Assembly: GCF_020178975.1 (NCBI RefSeq)
Contig: NZ_JAHXBU010000093.1
Location: 62,001-126,000 of the forward strand
Reading direction: 5' to 3'
From: Cesiribacter sp. SM1
GTDB taxonomy: Bacteria; Bacteroidota; Bacteroidia; Cytophagales; Cyclobacteriaceae
Length of the DNA stretch: 64,000 nt
Positions 8,670-18,319 of the stretch are shown here, piece after piece. The stretch's first letter is position 1; each line of letters begins with the position of its first letter. Under the pieces are notes generated by a model. That model searched no databases. It was not told the DNA's origin and was given only the letters and a program-made list of their open reading frames with translations. The position numbers and the translations under genes were made by a program.

Positions 8670-10172
8670 ATGTTAAAGCATAAATATATAAAGCGAGCAT
8701 GCAGCATCGCAATTTGCAGCCTGGTAGCCTTTGGCTGTACCGACCTGGAAACTGAATTCTCAGACTCTATTCCTGTTACAACAGACGGCGGTGCCACTTC
8801 AGGTGATCCTGCTGCACTTCTGTCTACAAACTACAACAGGCTTGGAGATCACATATGGCAGGACAACGTGATGGCTTTACTGGAGCATCCTACAGATGAA
8901 ATGATGGGCCCTACACGGGGTACTGACTGGGGTGATAATGGCATCTGGCGGCAGTTGCACCAGCACACCTGGGATCCTACCCACAACTGGATCAGGGTTT
9001 CCTGGAACAGCCTCAATTCGCTTGTGTTTATCAGTAATCAGGTTTTAGGCTCAAATCCTACTCCACAGCAGGCTGCCGAAGCCAAGTTCCTGCGTGCCTT
9101 CAATATGTTTTACATTATGGATCTGTTTGGCCAGGTGCCATTTCGTGAAATCGATGAAGGCGTTGAGGTTGATCCAAGGGTTCTTAGCAGATCAGAAGCC
9201 TTTGAATTCATCATCAATGATCTTGAGGAGGCTATACCAAATCTACCGGAAGGAATGCCAGGCGCCGGCAACGATCTAAGCGTACCCCCTGGAAAAGCTT
9301 CCAAAGCGGCTGCTTATGCCCTGCTGGCAAGGCTGTATCTCAACAAAGCAGTATACTTGAGTGATAATCCTGCCGGGCCATATACTTTCGATGCTGCCGA
9401 CATGAACAAGGTTATTGAGTATGCCGACCTTGTAACGGCCTCTGGTTTTTCTCTGGATGAAGATTACTTCCAGAACTTTCAGGACGTTGAAACAACAGAA
9501 AAGATCCTTACAACGCCAAAGAGCGTAACAGCACAACCAGAGGCTTACTACTATATGGGTGCCCATTACAATATGAATCCCGGTGGCTGGAATGGCTTTG
9601 TTACCCTTGCTGATTTTTACGACAAGTTTAGTATGGAGGACGAGCGGCTTGGCGAACCACACACACCTGGCCAGGGCTTTAAGGTGGGACCCCAGGTGGA
9701 TGCCAATGGTGAGCCAATCCTGAACAGAAGAGGTGATCAGTTAACGTTTACCCCAGAGGTACAAATAGCAGGTAACAACGATCAGGCAGGCATACGTGTG
9801 TACAAATACCACCCCGATGTAAACATTGGCTCTTTGGTATTACTGAGGTACGCAGATGTATACCTGATGAAGATAGAGGCCATTCTTAGAGGGGGTACGG
9901 CTACCGGTGGTGAAACAGCCCAAAGCATGCTGGATGCACTAAGGGCTTTAAGAGGAGTGGAGTCGATTCCTGCCACACTGGAGACCATACTGGATGAAAG
10001 AGGCCGTGAGCTATACTGGGAGCGTGTTCGGAGAACAGACCAAATTCGTTTTGGAACCTTCACCGATACCTGGCATGAGAAAACAGTTACAGATCCTACA
10101 AAAGTACTGTTCCCAATTCCGCAGGTAGCCATCGACTCAAACCCTAACCTGGAGCAAAACCCGGGCTATTAA
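8670..10172 (+). CDS. SusD/RagB-family nutrient-binding outer-membrane lipoprotein
   Basis: This 500-aa SusD-family protein is the surface lid that binds ligand and delivers it to the preceding SusC. It has an N-terminal lipoprotein signal (hydrophobic stretch ending VAFGC, lipid-bearing Cys about 23), TPR-like helices in the first half (AEAKFLRAFNMFYIMDLFGQVP, typical of the family) and the usual C-terminal segment (LLRYADVYLMKIEA, then WERVRRTDQIRFG, ending ENPGY-like NLEQNPGY). It lies 19 bases after susC and is surely co-transcribed. A strong hairpin follows it, which may lower transcription into the downstream FG-GAP genes. Confidence 0.95.
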   Translation: MLKHKYIKRACSIAICSLVAFGCTDLETEFSDSIPVTTDGGATSGDPAALLSTNYNRLGDHIWQDNVMALLEHPTDEMMGPTRGTDWGDNGIWRQLHQHTWDPTHNWIRVSWNSLNSLVFISNQVLGSNPTPQQAAEAKFLRAFNMFYIMDLFGQVPFREIDEGVEVDPRVLSRSEAFEFIINDLEEAIPNLPEGMPGAGNDLSVPPGKASKAAAYALLARLYLNKAVYLSDNPAGPYTFDAADMNKVIEYADLVTASGFSLDEDYFQNFQDVETTEKILTTPKSVTAQPEAYYYMGAHYNMNPGGWNGFVTLADFYDKFSMEDERLGEPHTPGQGFKVGPQVDANGEPILNRRGDQLTFTPEVQIAGNNDQAGIRVYKYHPDVNIGSLVLLRYADVYLMKIEAILRGGTATGGETAQSMLDALRALRGVESIPATLETILDERGRELYWERVRRTDQIRFGTFTDTWHEKTVTDPTKVLFPIPQVAIDSNPNLEQNPGY

Positions 10173-10199
10173 TTTATTCTGATAATTTATGGTATTATG

Positions 10200-10238
10200 G
10201 AAAGCAAGTAAGTCTGTACTTACTTGCTTTCTCTTTCT
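10200..10238 (+). terminator. Hairpin between susD and the FG-GAP genes
   Basis: A 13-bp perfect stem (10200-10212 pairing with 10219-10231) with a 6-nt loop is followed by a T-rich stretch (TCTTTCTATTTT). It could be a full or leaky terminator, or a stabilising 3' end for the susCD mRNA. It lies 20 bases before the next gene, so a separate promoter there would have to overlap it. Confidence 0.65.
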
Positions 10239-10258
10239 ATTTTGCTGAAATTAAAAGA

Positions 10259-13200
10259 ATGAAGAGGATTGCTGCTGCGTTGTTGATGCCTGCTTTTGCT
10301 TGTATTTGTCTACTCTCCTGCAAGCAGAAAGATGCCGAACCCGAAACCCGGCTGTTTACCCGTTTGCCTGCCGCCCAAACGGGTGTGGATTTTAAAAATG
10401 TACTTACCCTAAGCGAAGATTTTGATGTATTTCGCTACCGCAATTACTATAATGGCGGCGGTGTAGCTATTGGCGACATCAACAACGATGGCCTGCCCGA
10501 TATCTTCCTTACCTCTAATATGGAGCAAAACCGCCTCTACCTCAATAAAGGTAAAGCAGGGGAAACTCCACTTACATTTGAAGATATTACTGATAAGGCA
10601 GGCATCCTGAAGGATAAAATATGGTCTACCGGCGTGAGCATGGCCGATGTAAACGGCGATGGGCTGCTGGATATCTACGTATGCAACTCAGGCGATGTAG
10701 AGGGCGGTAACCGGGAAAACGAGCTTTACATCAATAACGGAGACCTCACTTTTACAGAACAGGCAGCAGCCTATGGACTGGCCGATAAGGGCTTTGGCAC
10801 CCATGCAGCCTTTTTTGATTATGATCAGGATGGCGACCTGGACTGTTACGTACTGAACAATTCATTCCGCCCGGTTTCTACCCTGGGCATGAACAACATA
10901 CGCCATGAGCGTGATAGCACCGGCGGCGACAAGCTCTACCGCAACGATAGCGGAAAATTTAAAGATGTAAGCGAAGCGGCCGGTATCTGGGGCAGTGTGG
11001 TGGGCTTTGGGCTAGGTGTAACCGTGGTAGATGTTGACAGCGATGGCTGGCTGGATATCTACATCTCCAATGATTTTTTTGAGCGGGACTACCTCTACAT
11101 CAATCAAAAAAACGGCACCTTTAAAGATGAGCTTCCGCAGCGCATTGGCCATATCAGTAACTTTTCCATGGGTACCGATGCCGCCGATCTTAACAACGAT
11201 GGCGCCCCTGAGATCTTTGTAACGGACATGCTGCCCGAAGATGATCGCCGCCTTAAAACCATGGTTATGTACGATGACTATGATCTTTACCAGGCTAAGC
11301 TCAAAAACGATTATTACGAGCAGTACATGCGCAATACCCTGCAGCTGAACCGCGGCGATGGCAATTTTCTGGAGGTAGGGCAGTATGCCGGAGTAGATGC
11401 CACAGACTGGAGCTGGGGCGCCCTTATTGCCGATTTTGATAATGATAACACCAAAGAAATTTTCGTTACCAATGGCATAGAGCGCGACCTGATCGACCAG
11501 GACTTTATCAACTACATGGCCAGCGAAGAAACCCTGCTGGCTACCATGCGTGAGGGCAAGGCCGATTTCAAAAGCCTGGTAGAAAAAATGCCCTCCACCA
11601 AAATTCCAAACTACCTTTTTAAGCAGCAGCAGCATTTGCGCTTCCAGAATGTAGCAGAAGCCTGGGGTCTGGCAGAGGCCGGTTTCTCTAATGGCGCCGC
11701 CTACGGCGACCTGGATGGCGATGGCGACCTGGACCTGGTGGTGAATAACCTACAGGAAGAGGCAGGCATTTACCGGAACAATGCCAATGAGCTGCAGGGT
11801 AATCATTACCTGAAGGTATCCCTGAAGGGGCCTGCACAGAATACTTTTGGCATAGGTGCCCGTGTGTATGCCTATGCAGCAGGCCAGGTGCAGATGCTTG
11901 AGAATATTCCTACCAAGGGGTTCCAGTCTTCTATGGACTATACCCTGCACTTTGGCCTGGGCAAAACCGCTGCCCTCGATAGCCTGGTGGTAAACTGGGG
12001 CTATGGCAAAACACAAACGATAAAGGAGGTTAAGGCAAACCAGCTGCTGCAGCTGGATATTAAGCAGGCAAAAGAAGCTCCCCCCGCAGGAGTCACACAG
12101 CCAAATGCAGGGGCAATAAAAAACACATTGTTTACGCCTGTAGCATTACCCGCTGCCACCCCCCACCAGGAAAACTACTATGTAGATTTTAACCGGGAGC
12201 GCCTTATTTACCACATGCTTTCCAAAGAAGGTCCGGCGCTGGCCATAGGCGATGCAGATGGCGATGGCCTCGACGATGTATATGTAGGCGGTGCCAGCGG
12301 GCAGCCCGGACAGCTCTACCTGCAGGATAAAGCAGGAGGTTTGAAGGTGAAATCGATGGCTGCTTTTAATAAAGACCAGCAATATGAAGACGTACGTTCC
12401 CTGTTTTTCGATGCCAATGGCGATGGAAGGCAGGATCTCTATGTAGTAAGCGGCGGCAGCGAGTTTGCTTCCGATGCCAGAATGCTGCAGGACCGGCTGT
12501 ACCTGAACAGGGGTGGCCTTCAGTTTGAGCGTTGCGAAACCTGCCTGCCTGCATTTTACTCCATGGGCTCCACTGTTAAGGCTGCCGATTGGGATGCCGA
12601 CGGCGATGTTGATCTCTTTGTGGGTGGCCGTGCCATACCCGGACAATACGGTCTTTCTGCAGCAAGCTACCTGCTGCAAAATAATGGTGAGGGTAATTTT
12701 GCCAATGTAACCGCCAGAGTATCTCCTTCTTTAGGCGATTTTGGTATGGTAACCGATGCTGTCTGGACTGATGTTGATAGTGATAAGGACCTTGACCTGG
12801 TGGTAGTCGGAGAGTGGAGTGCGCCCACCATCTTCAAAAATAACGGAGCAAACCTGGAGCGGCTCAATAATACAGAAGGACTGGAAAAAGCAGAAGGCTG
12901 GTGGAACAGCATTGAAGCAACCGACCTGGATGAGGACGGTAACATAGATTTTGTAGTTGGCAACTGGGGCCTGAATTCAAAGTTCTCCGCCTCCCCGGAA
13001 GCGCCGCTCTCGCTCTACGTGGCAGACTTTGACGATAACCAGACCATTGAGCAAATCTTTGCTCAAACAAGAAATGGACAGGAGAGTCCCCTGGTGCTGC
13101 GGCACGACCTGGTTAAGCAGCTAAGCAGCCTTAAGAAAAAGTATAATACCTACCAGGCCTACGCCGGCCAGAGTGTGCAAAATGTATTTTCTCCCGACCA

Positions 13201-13600
13201 GCTAACCAAAGCCATTCGCCGGGTAGCCCACACCCTGGCTACCAGCGTAATTTACAACAATGGCGATGGAACCTATACAGTGCAGCCCCTGCCCGATGAG
13301 GTGCAGTACTCACCGGTAAGGTCTGTACTGGTGGATGACTTTGACGGAGATGGAACAATTGATCTCCTGCTTAGCGGCAATTTTGATGGAACAAAGCCAG
13401 AAGAGGGGCGCTACGATGCGAACACTGGCATTGTAGTAAAAGTAGCACCAGACCGCAGCTTTCAGGTGCTTAAACAGCAGCAAACAGGATTGGATGTAAA
13501 AGGGGTGGTGAGCCAGTCGGCTATTCTTAAAACTGCCAGTGGTAAAAAACGGGTCATTTTTGCCAGAAACAACGAAACGGTACAACTCTATGCATATTAA
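10259..13600 (+). CDS. FG-GAP/VCBS repeat lipoprotein with ASPIC/UnbV domain (copy 1)
   Basis: This 1113-aa surface lipoprotein begins with a signal peptide ending LLSC (Cys21). It contains about 13 FG-GAP calcium-binding loops of the type DxNxDGxxD (for example DINNDGLPDIF, DVNGDGLLDIY, DLDGDGDLDLV, DADGDGLDDVY), which predicts two beta-propellers. Between them, at about residues 515-605, lies an ASPIC/UnbV domain (NHYLKVSLKG, TKGFQSSMDYTLHFGLG, DSLVVNWGYG), as in vertebrate CRTAC1. The role is probably binding or scaffolding at the cell surface, with calcium; no catalytic motif is evident. It follows SusD by 86 bases and its stop overlaps the start of a paralogue by 11 bases, indicating translational coupling. 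Databases often label such genes RNA-binding or hypothetical. Confidence 0.88.
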   Translation: MKRIAAALLMPAFACICLLSCKQKDAEPETRLFTRLPAAQTGVDFKNVLTLSEDFDVFRYRNYYNGGGVAIGDINNDGLPDIFLTSNMEQNRLYLNKGKAGETPLTFEDITDKAGILKDKIWSTGVSMADVNGDGLLDIYVCNSGDVEGGNRENELYINNGDLTFTEQAAAYGLADKGFGTHAAFFDYDQDGDLDCYVLNNSFRPVSTLGMNNIRHERDSTGGDKLYRNDSGKFKDVSEAAGIWGSVVGFGLGVTVVDVDSDGWLDIYISNDFFERDYLYINQKNGTFKDELPQRIGHISNFSMGTDAADLNNDGAPEIFVTDMLPEDDRRLKTMVMYDDYDLYQAKLKNDYYEQYMRNTLQLNRGDGNFLEVGQYAGVDATDWSWGALIADFDNDNTKEIFVTNGIERDLIDQDFINYMASEETLLATMREGKADFKSLVEKMPSTKIPNYLFKQQQHLRFQNVAEAWGLAEAGFSNGAAYGDLDGDGDLDLVVNNLQEEAGIYRNNANELQGNHYLKVSLKGPAQNTFGIGARVYAYAAGQVQMLENIPTKGFQSSMDYTLHFGLGKTAALDSLVVNWGYGKTQTIKEVKANQLLQLDIKQAKEAPPAGVTQPNAGAIKNTLFTPVALPAATPHQENYYVDFNRERLIYHMLSKEGPALAIGDADGDGLDDVYVGGASGQPGQLYLQDKAGGLKVKSMAAFNKDQQYEDVRSLFFDANGDGRQDLYVVSGGSEFASDARMLQDRLYLNRGGLQFERCETCLPAFYSMGSTVKAADWDADGDVDLFVGGRAIPGQYGLSAASYLLQNNGEGNFANVTARVSPSLGDFGMVTDAVWTDVDSDKDLDLVVVGEWSAPTIFKNNGANLERLNNTEGLEKAEGWWNSIEATDLDEDGNIDFVVGNWGLNSKFSASPEAPLSLYVADFDDNQTIEQIFAQTRNGQESPLVLRHDLVKQLSSLKKKYNTYQAYAGQSVQNVFSPDQLTKAIRRVAHTLATSVIYNNGDGTYTVQPLPDEVQYSPVRSVLVDDFDGDGTIDLLLSGNFDGTKPEEGRYDANTGIVVKVAPDRSFQVLKQQQTGLDVKGVVSQSAILKTASGKKRVIFARNNETVQLYAY

Positions 13601-16600
13601 TATCAATTTAAGCCTGGCAATAGCGGTAGCAGCTGCTGCAGTTTTTGCATCAGCCTGCCATACTGCATCTGAGCCGCGCTTTGAGCTAATTTCTCCCGAG
13701 CAGAGCGGTGTTACCTTTGAGAACAGATTAGAGGAGAGTGTACAGCACAACATCTTTTCTTATCTCTATTTCTACAATGGCGGCGGCGTGGCTGCCGGAG
13801 ACTTAAATGGCGACGGACTGCCCGATCTTTACTTTACTGCCAACCAGGGCGAAAACAAGCTGTACCTGAACCGGGGCAATTTTAAGTTTGAAGATATAAC
13901 CGGTCAGGTAAAAATGCAGGGAAAAAAAGGCTGGACCACCGGCGTTACCATGGCCGATGTAAACGGCGATGGCAGGCTCGATATCTACGTGAGCCAGCTT
14001 GGGGATTTCCAGAACATCAGGGGTAAAAACCAGCTCTACATCAACAAGGGCAATAGTGCAGAGGGCGTACCGCAGTTCCAGGACGAGGCCAAAGCCTATG
14101 GGCTCGATCTGATCGGCTTCTCCACCCAGGCTGCCTTTTTCGATTATGATGCAGATGGCGACCTGGATATGTACATGCTCAACCACTCGGTGCACTCCAA
14201 TGGTACTTTTGCCAAGGCATCCATCCGGCAGGAGTCTCACCCCCTGGCAGGTGACAAACTGCTCCGCAACGATGGCGGCAGCTTTACCGATGTTACTGAC
14301 GGCAGCGGTATTTACAGCAGCGCCCTGGGCTATGGCCTGGGTGTTACCGTTGCAGATATCAACTGGGATGGCTACCCCGATATTTATGTAGGCAACGACT
14401 TCCACGAAAATGATTACCTCTACCTGAATAATGGAGATGGTACCTTTACAGAGAGCCTGGAAAAGATGATGCAGCATACCAGCCGCTATTCCATGGGTAA
14501 CGATATTGCCGACATCAACAACGATGGGCTGCCCGACATCCTGTCGCTGGATATGCTCCCCTCAGACCCTGTGAAACTAAAGGCATCGGCAGCAGAAGAT
14601 GCTTATGAAATATATAAGTTTAAGATAGATTACGGCTATAACCACCAGTTTGCCCGCAATACGCTGCAGCTTAACCTGGGTAATGGCAAGTTCAGCGAAA
14701 TAGGCTTGCAGGCAGGTGTAGCCGCTACAGACTGGAGCTGGTCGGGCCTTTTTGCCGATCTGGACCTGGATGGTTACAAAGACATTTACATTGCCAATGG
14801 CATTAAGCGCCGCTCCAACGACCTGGACTACATCAACTATGTATCCAGCGAAGCCATACAGTCGCGCCTGGCTGGTAACATCAGCGAAGAAGACCTGCTG
14901 CTCACCGAAAAAATGCCCGAGGTTAAAATTCCTAATGCAGCTTTTAGAAATAATGGAGACCTCTCTTTCGAGGATGTTTCGCAAAGCTGGGGCCTCAACC
15001 AGGAGTCCTTCTCAAACGGTGCTGCCTATGCCGACCTGGATGGCGATGGTGACCTGGATCTGGTTGCCAATAATGTAAACCAGCCCGCCTTTATTTATAA
15101 AAACCTTACCATCGATGATAAGAATAAGGGTGGTAATTACCTTAAGATCAGTCTTAAAGGGGAGGGTAATAACCGCTTTGGGATCGGTGCCAAAATCATC
15201 ATTCCTAAAAAGGGGCAGGTGCTTACCTTTGAGCACTATCCAACACGTGGTTACCAGTCTGCCGTAAGTGATGACCTGACGATAGGCCTGGGAGAAGACT
15301 CACTGGTAGACAAGCTGATTGTGGTATGGCCAGACCGTAGGTTCCAGGAGCTGCAGGGGCTTAAGGGCAACCGTGTACTAACCCTGGATCAGGCAGATGC
15401 CACTGGCACTTATTCATTTACAAAAGCAGCTGAGGTACCTGCTTTTACCGATTTAACCGCAGTATTGCCAGTGCCATATAAGCACGAAGAGAACAAATAT
15501 ATTGAATTTAACAGGGAAGCCCTGCTCCCCCACATGACTTCTACAGAAGGGCCGAAACTAGCTGTAGGCGATGTGAACGGCGATGGACTTGATGATTTTT
15601 TTGTAGGCGGTGCCAAACGGCAGCCGGGCAGCCTGTTTGTTCAAACTGCGCAGGGAGTTGCCAGCACTAATGTTGCACTCTTCAGGGCCGATAGCCTGGC
15701 AGAAGATGTGGGGGCAACATTTGTAGATTATGATAATGACAGGGACCTGGACCTGGTAGTGGTGAGTGGCGGCAACGAATTTCAGGCACACAGTGCTGCC
15801 CTGGAAGTTCGCTTTTACCTGAACGATGGCCGGGGAAACTTCAGCAGAGATCAAAAGGCAGCTCCGGGTATCTATGTAACCGGCTCCTGCGTAACTGCAG
15901 CAGATTATGATGGCGATGGCGACCAGGATCTGTTCATTGGCGGCCGTGTAGTGCCCTGGAATTATGGCAGCACCCCAAACAGCTATCTGCTGCAAAACCA
16001 GGGCGGGGGCAGGTTTAAAGACATCAGCGCCGATGTAGCGGGTCTTGCCAATGCCGGTATGGTTAAAGATGCCCGCTGGGCCGACCTGAATGGCGATGGG
16101 TTTGACGAGCTGCTGCTGGTGGGAGAGTGGATGCCCATCACCATATTCAGCAACAGAAAAGGAAAACTTGAAAAAGCAGATATTTCCTCACTGGAAAAAA
16201 CTAACGGCTGGTGGAATGTGGTAAAGGTAGCCGACCTTGATGGCGACGGCGACCTGGATTTGGTTGCCGGCAACCTGGGACTTAATTCTAAGTTGAAAGC
16301 AAGTCCGGATAAGCCGGTAAGCCTCCTGGTACATGACTTTGATGGTAATGAAAAGCCCGACCCGCTTCTGTATCACTATGTTGGTGACAGGCAATACCTT
16401 TTCGCCACGCGCGATGAGGTGGTGAGCCAGCTCCGGGAAGTGAAGGGCAAGTATGTAAAATATGGCGATTTTGCCAGTGCAGACCAAACCAGTCTCTTTG
16501 AGCAGCAACTAATAAGCAAAGCTGAAAAACAGTACGCCTATGAGTTTCGCTCAGGCATCTTCCTCAATAATGGCGATGCTGGCTTCAGCTTTGAGCCACT

Positions 16601-16931
16601 GCCGGCACAGGCACAGTTTTCTCCAATTCAGGCGCTGTTGCTGCTGGATTTTGATAAGGACGGCAAGCTGGATATCCTCTCAGGTGGCAACCACTACGAG
16701 GTAAACATTCAGCGGGGCCGCTATGATGCCGACTACGGTACCCTGATGCGTAATGCAGGAAACGGCCACTTTACTGTGGTTCCACCTGCACAAAGTGGGG
16801 TATTGATCGAAGGGCAGGTACGCGATATACAAAAGATCAGGCTACAGGGGCAGGAGCTTGTGCTTGTGAGCAGGAATAATGCTCCCCTTCAGCTGTTAAA
16901 GCCAAAGCAGGAGAGGGCTCTTTTACAATGA
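13590..16931 (+). CDS. FG-GAP/VCBS repeat lipoprotein with ASPIC/UnbV domain (copy 2)
   Basis: This paralogue of the preceding gene is also exactly 1113 aa when read from the ATG at 13590, which begins a lipoprotein signal (hydrophobic stretch ending FASAC, Cys23). The longer ORF from 13539 only adds residues that overlap copy 1. The same order is seen: an N-terminal FG-GAP propeller (DLNGDGLPDLY, DVNGDGRLDIY, DYDADGDLDMY), a central ASPIC/UnbV domain (GNYLKISLKG, TRGYQSAVSDDLTIGLG), and a second propeller (DVNGDGLDDFF, DYDGDGDQDLF, DLDGDGDLDLV). The two copies are clearly diverged, so the duplication is old or the pair is maintained as a two-component module. The haloperoxidase-like gene follows after 41 bases. 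Confidence 0.88.
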   Translation: MHININLSLAIAVAAAAVFASACHTASEPRFELISPEQSGVTFENRLEESVQHNIFSYLYFYNGGGVAAGDLNGDGLPDLYFTANQGENKLYLNRGNFKFEDITGQVKMQGKKGWTTGVTMADVNGDGRLDIYVSQLGDFQNIRGKNQLYINKGNSAEGVPQFQDEAKAYGLDLIGFSTQAAFFDYDADGDLDMYMLNHSVHSNGTFAKASIRQESHPLAGDKLLRNDGGSFTDVTDGSGIYSSALGYGLGVTVADINWDGYPDIYVGNDFHENDYLYLNNGDGTFTESLEKMMQHTSRYSMGNDIADINNDGLPDILSLDMLPSDPVKLKASAAEDAYEIYKFKIDYGYNHQFARNTLQLNLGNGKFSEIGLQAGVAATDWSWSGLFADLDLDGYKDIYIANGIKRRSNDLDYINYVSSEAIQSRLAGNISEEDLLLTEKMPEVKIPNAAFRNNGDLSFEDVSQSWGLNQESFSNGAAYADLDGDGDLDLVANNVNQPAFIYKNLTIDDKNKGGNYLKISLKGEGNNRFGIGAKIIIPKKGQVLTFEHYPTRGYQSAVSDDLTIGLGEDSLVDKLIVVWPDRRFQELQGLKGNRVLTLDQADATGTYSFTKAAEVPAFTDLTAVLPVPYKHEENKYIEFNREALLPHMTSTEGPKLAVGDVNGDGLDDFFVGGAKRQPGSLFVQTAQGVASTNVALFRADSLAEDVGATFVDYDNDRDLDLVVVSGGNEFQAHSAALEVRFYLNDGRGNFSRDQKAAPGIYVTGSCVTAADYDGDGDQDLFIGGRVVPWNYGSTPNSYLLQNQGGGRFKDISADVAGLANAGMVKDARWADLNGDGFDELLLVGEWMPITIFSNRKGKLEKADISSLEKTNGWWNVVKVADLDGDGDLDLVAGNLGLNSKLKASPDKPVSLLVHDFDGNEKPDPLLYHYVGDRQYLFATRDEVVSQLREVKGKYVKYGDFASADQTSLFEQQLISKAEKQYAYEFRSGIFLNNGDAGFSFEPLPAQAQFSPIQALLLLDFDKDGKLDILSGGNHYEVNIQRGRYDADYGTLMRNAGNGHFTVVPPAQSGVLIEGQVRDIQKIRLQGQELVLVSRNNAPLQLLKPKQERALLQ

Positions 16932-16972
16932 AGAGTTCTTTTTTGATATAGAACCATCTAAACATCAACGGT

Positions 16973-18319
16973 ATGGGAAGATCTTTTTACCTGGGCACAT
17001 TATTGCTGCTGTGCTGCTGGGGTTGCAGCCTGCAGCAAAAGGAGACCAGTGAAGTAACAGTAAGCCCTGATGCACTGCACCATGGCATGCAGCAGCTTAC
17101 GGATGTAATCGTGCATGATATTTTCTCCCCGCCGGTTGCCAGCCGTATTTACGCCTACGCCAGCATTGCTGCCTACGAGGTGCTGGCCCTGCACGATTCC
17201 GTATACCAGCCGCTGGCAGGGCAGCTGAATGGCCTGCAGCCACTGCCCCGGCCAAAGCTGCCTGTTAATCACCAGGTAGCTGCGGTAGATGCTTTTTTGC
17301 TAACAGGCAAAGCCCTTACCTTTTCTGATGATAAGGTAGAAGCCTACCGCCAGCAATGGCACCAAAGCCTGCTGGAGCAGGGAATTTCAGAAGAGCTTCT
17401 CAGGCAAACGCTTGAGTACAGCCAGCTTGCCTCGGCCCACATTCTGGCCTGGGCTGCCAGCGATAATTATAAACAAACCCGAACCTACGAAAAACATACC
17501 ATCGCCAGTGAAGATCCAGGTAAGTGGAAACCCACACCTCCGGCTTATATGGAAGCCATAGAGCCACACTGGTTCAAGATCCGTCCCTTTGTGCTGGACT
17601 CCTGCAACCAGTTTATGCCTCCACGGCCAACCCTTTACAGCGAAGCAAAAGAGAGCCCCTTTATGCAGGAGGTTGCAGAGGTATATGAGGTGGGTAAAAA
17701 CCTAAGTAAGGAGCAAAGAGAAATTGCCAGCTTCTGGGACTGCAACCCCTACGTAATGAATGTGCATGGCCATGTGATGTTTGCCGCTAAAAAAATAACC
17801 CCGGGCGGCCACTGGATGGGCATTGCCAAAATAGCCTGCCAGAAGGAGAACACCAGCCTTACGCGCACGGCGCAGGTGTATGCTCTAACTGCCGTTTCGG
17901 TAGCCGATGGCTTTATCAGCTGCTGGGATGAAAAGTACCGCAGCAATCTTATTCGTCCGGAAACTGTTATTAACCGCCACCTCGACGAAAGCTGGGCCCC
18001 CCTGCTGCAAACACCACCTTTTCCGGAGTATCCCAGCGGGCACAGTGTTATTTCAACGGCGGCAAGTGTTATGCTTACCTCGCTCTTTGGCGATAATTTT
18101 GCTTATATAGACTCTACGGAAGTGCGCTATGGCCTGCCGGCACGATCCTTCAGCTCGTTTAAGCAAGCTGCCGATGAAGCAGCTATCAGCAGGTTGTATG
18201 GCGGCATCCACTACAGGCCGGCCATTACTAATGGTGTGGTGCAGGGCAGAGCGGTGGGCGAGCTGGCAGTGCAGCGTATTAAAACCCAAAGATCCGCACT
18301 GGCAGAGAGCATGGAATAG
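16973..18319 (+). CDS. Vanadium-dependent haloperoxidase-like secreted lipoprotein (PAP2 fold)
   Basis: This 448-aa protein has an N-terminal export signal with cysteines at 14, 15 and 18, so it is probably a lipoprotein. Its C-terminal half carries every vanadate-pocket residue of vanadium haloperoxidases in the right spacing: K321-x6-R328 (DEKYRSNLIRP), S355-G356-H357 (EYPSGHS) and R407-x5-H413 (SRLYGGIHYRP). The same pocket binds phosphate in acid phosphatases, so the enzyme may oxidise halides or hydrolyse phosphate esters. The N-terminal helical part (about 30-230) is the usual VCPO-like domain. It is the last gene of the SusCD/FG-GAP block, 41 bases after copy 2, and is therefore probably co-expressed with the surface proteins. 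Which halide, if any, cannot be told from sequence. Confidence 0.88.
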   Translation: MGRSFYLGTLLLLCCWGCSLQQKETSEVTVSPDALHHGMQQLTDVIVHDIFSPPVASRIYAYASIAAYEVLALHDSVYQPLAGQLNGLQPLPRPKLPVNHQVAAVDAFLLTGKALTFSDDKVEAYRQQWHQSLLEQGISEELLRQTLEYSQLASAHILAWAASDNYKQTRTYEKHTIASEDPGKWKPTPPAYMEAIEPHWFKIRPFVLDSCNQFMPPRPTLYSEAKESPFMQEVAEVYEVGKNLSKEQREIASFWDCNPYVMNVHGHVMFAAKKITPGGHWMGIAKIACQKENTSLTRTAQVYALTAVSVADGFISCWDEKYRSNLIRPETVINRHLDESWAPLLQTPPFPEYPSGHSVISTAASVMLTSLFGDNFAYIDSTEVRYGLPARSFSSFKQAADEAAISRLYGGIHYRPAITNGVVQGRAVGELAVQRIKTQRSALAESME

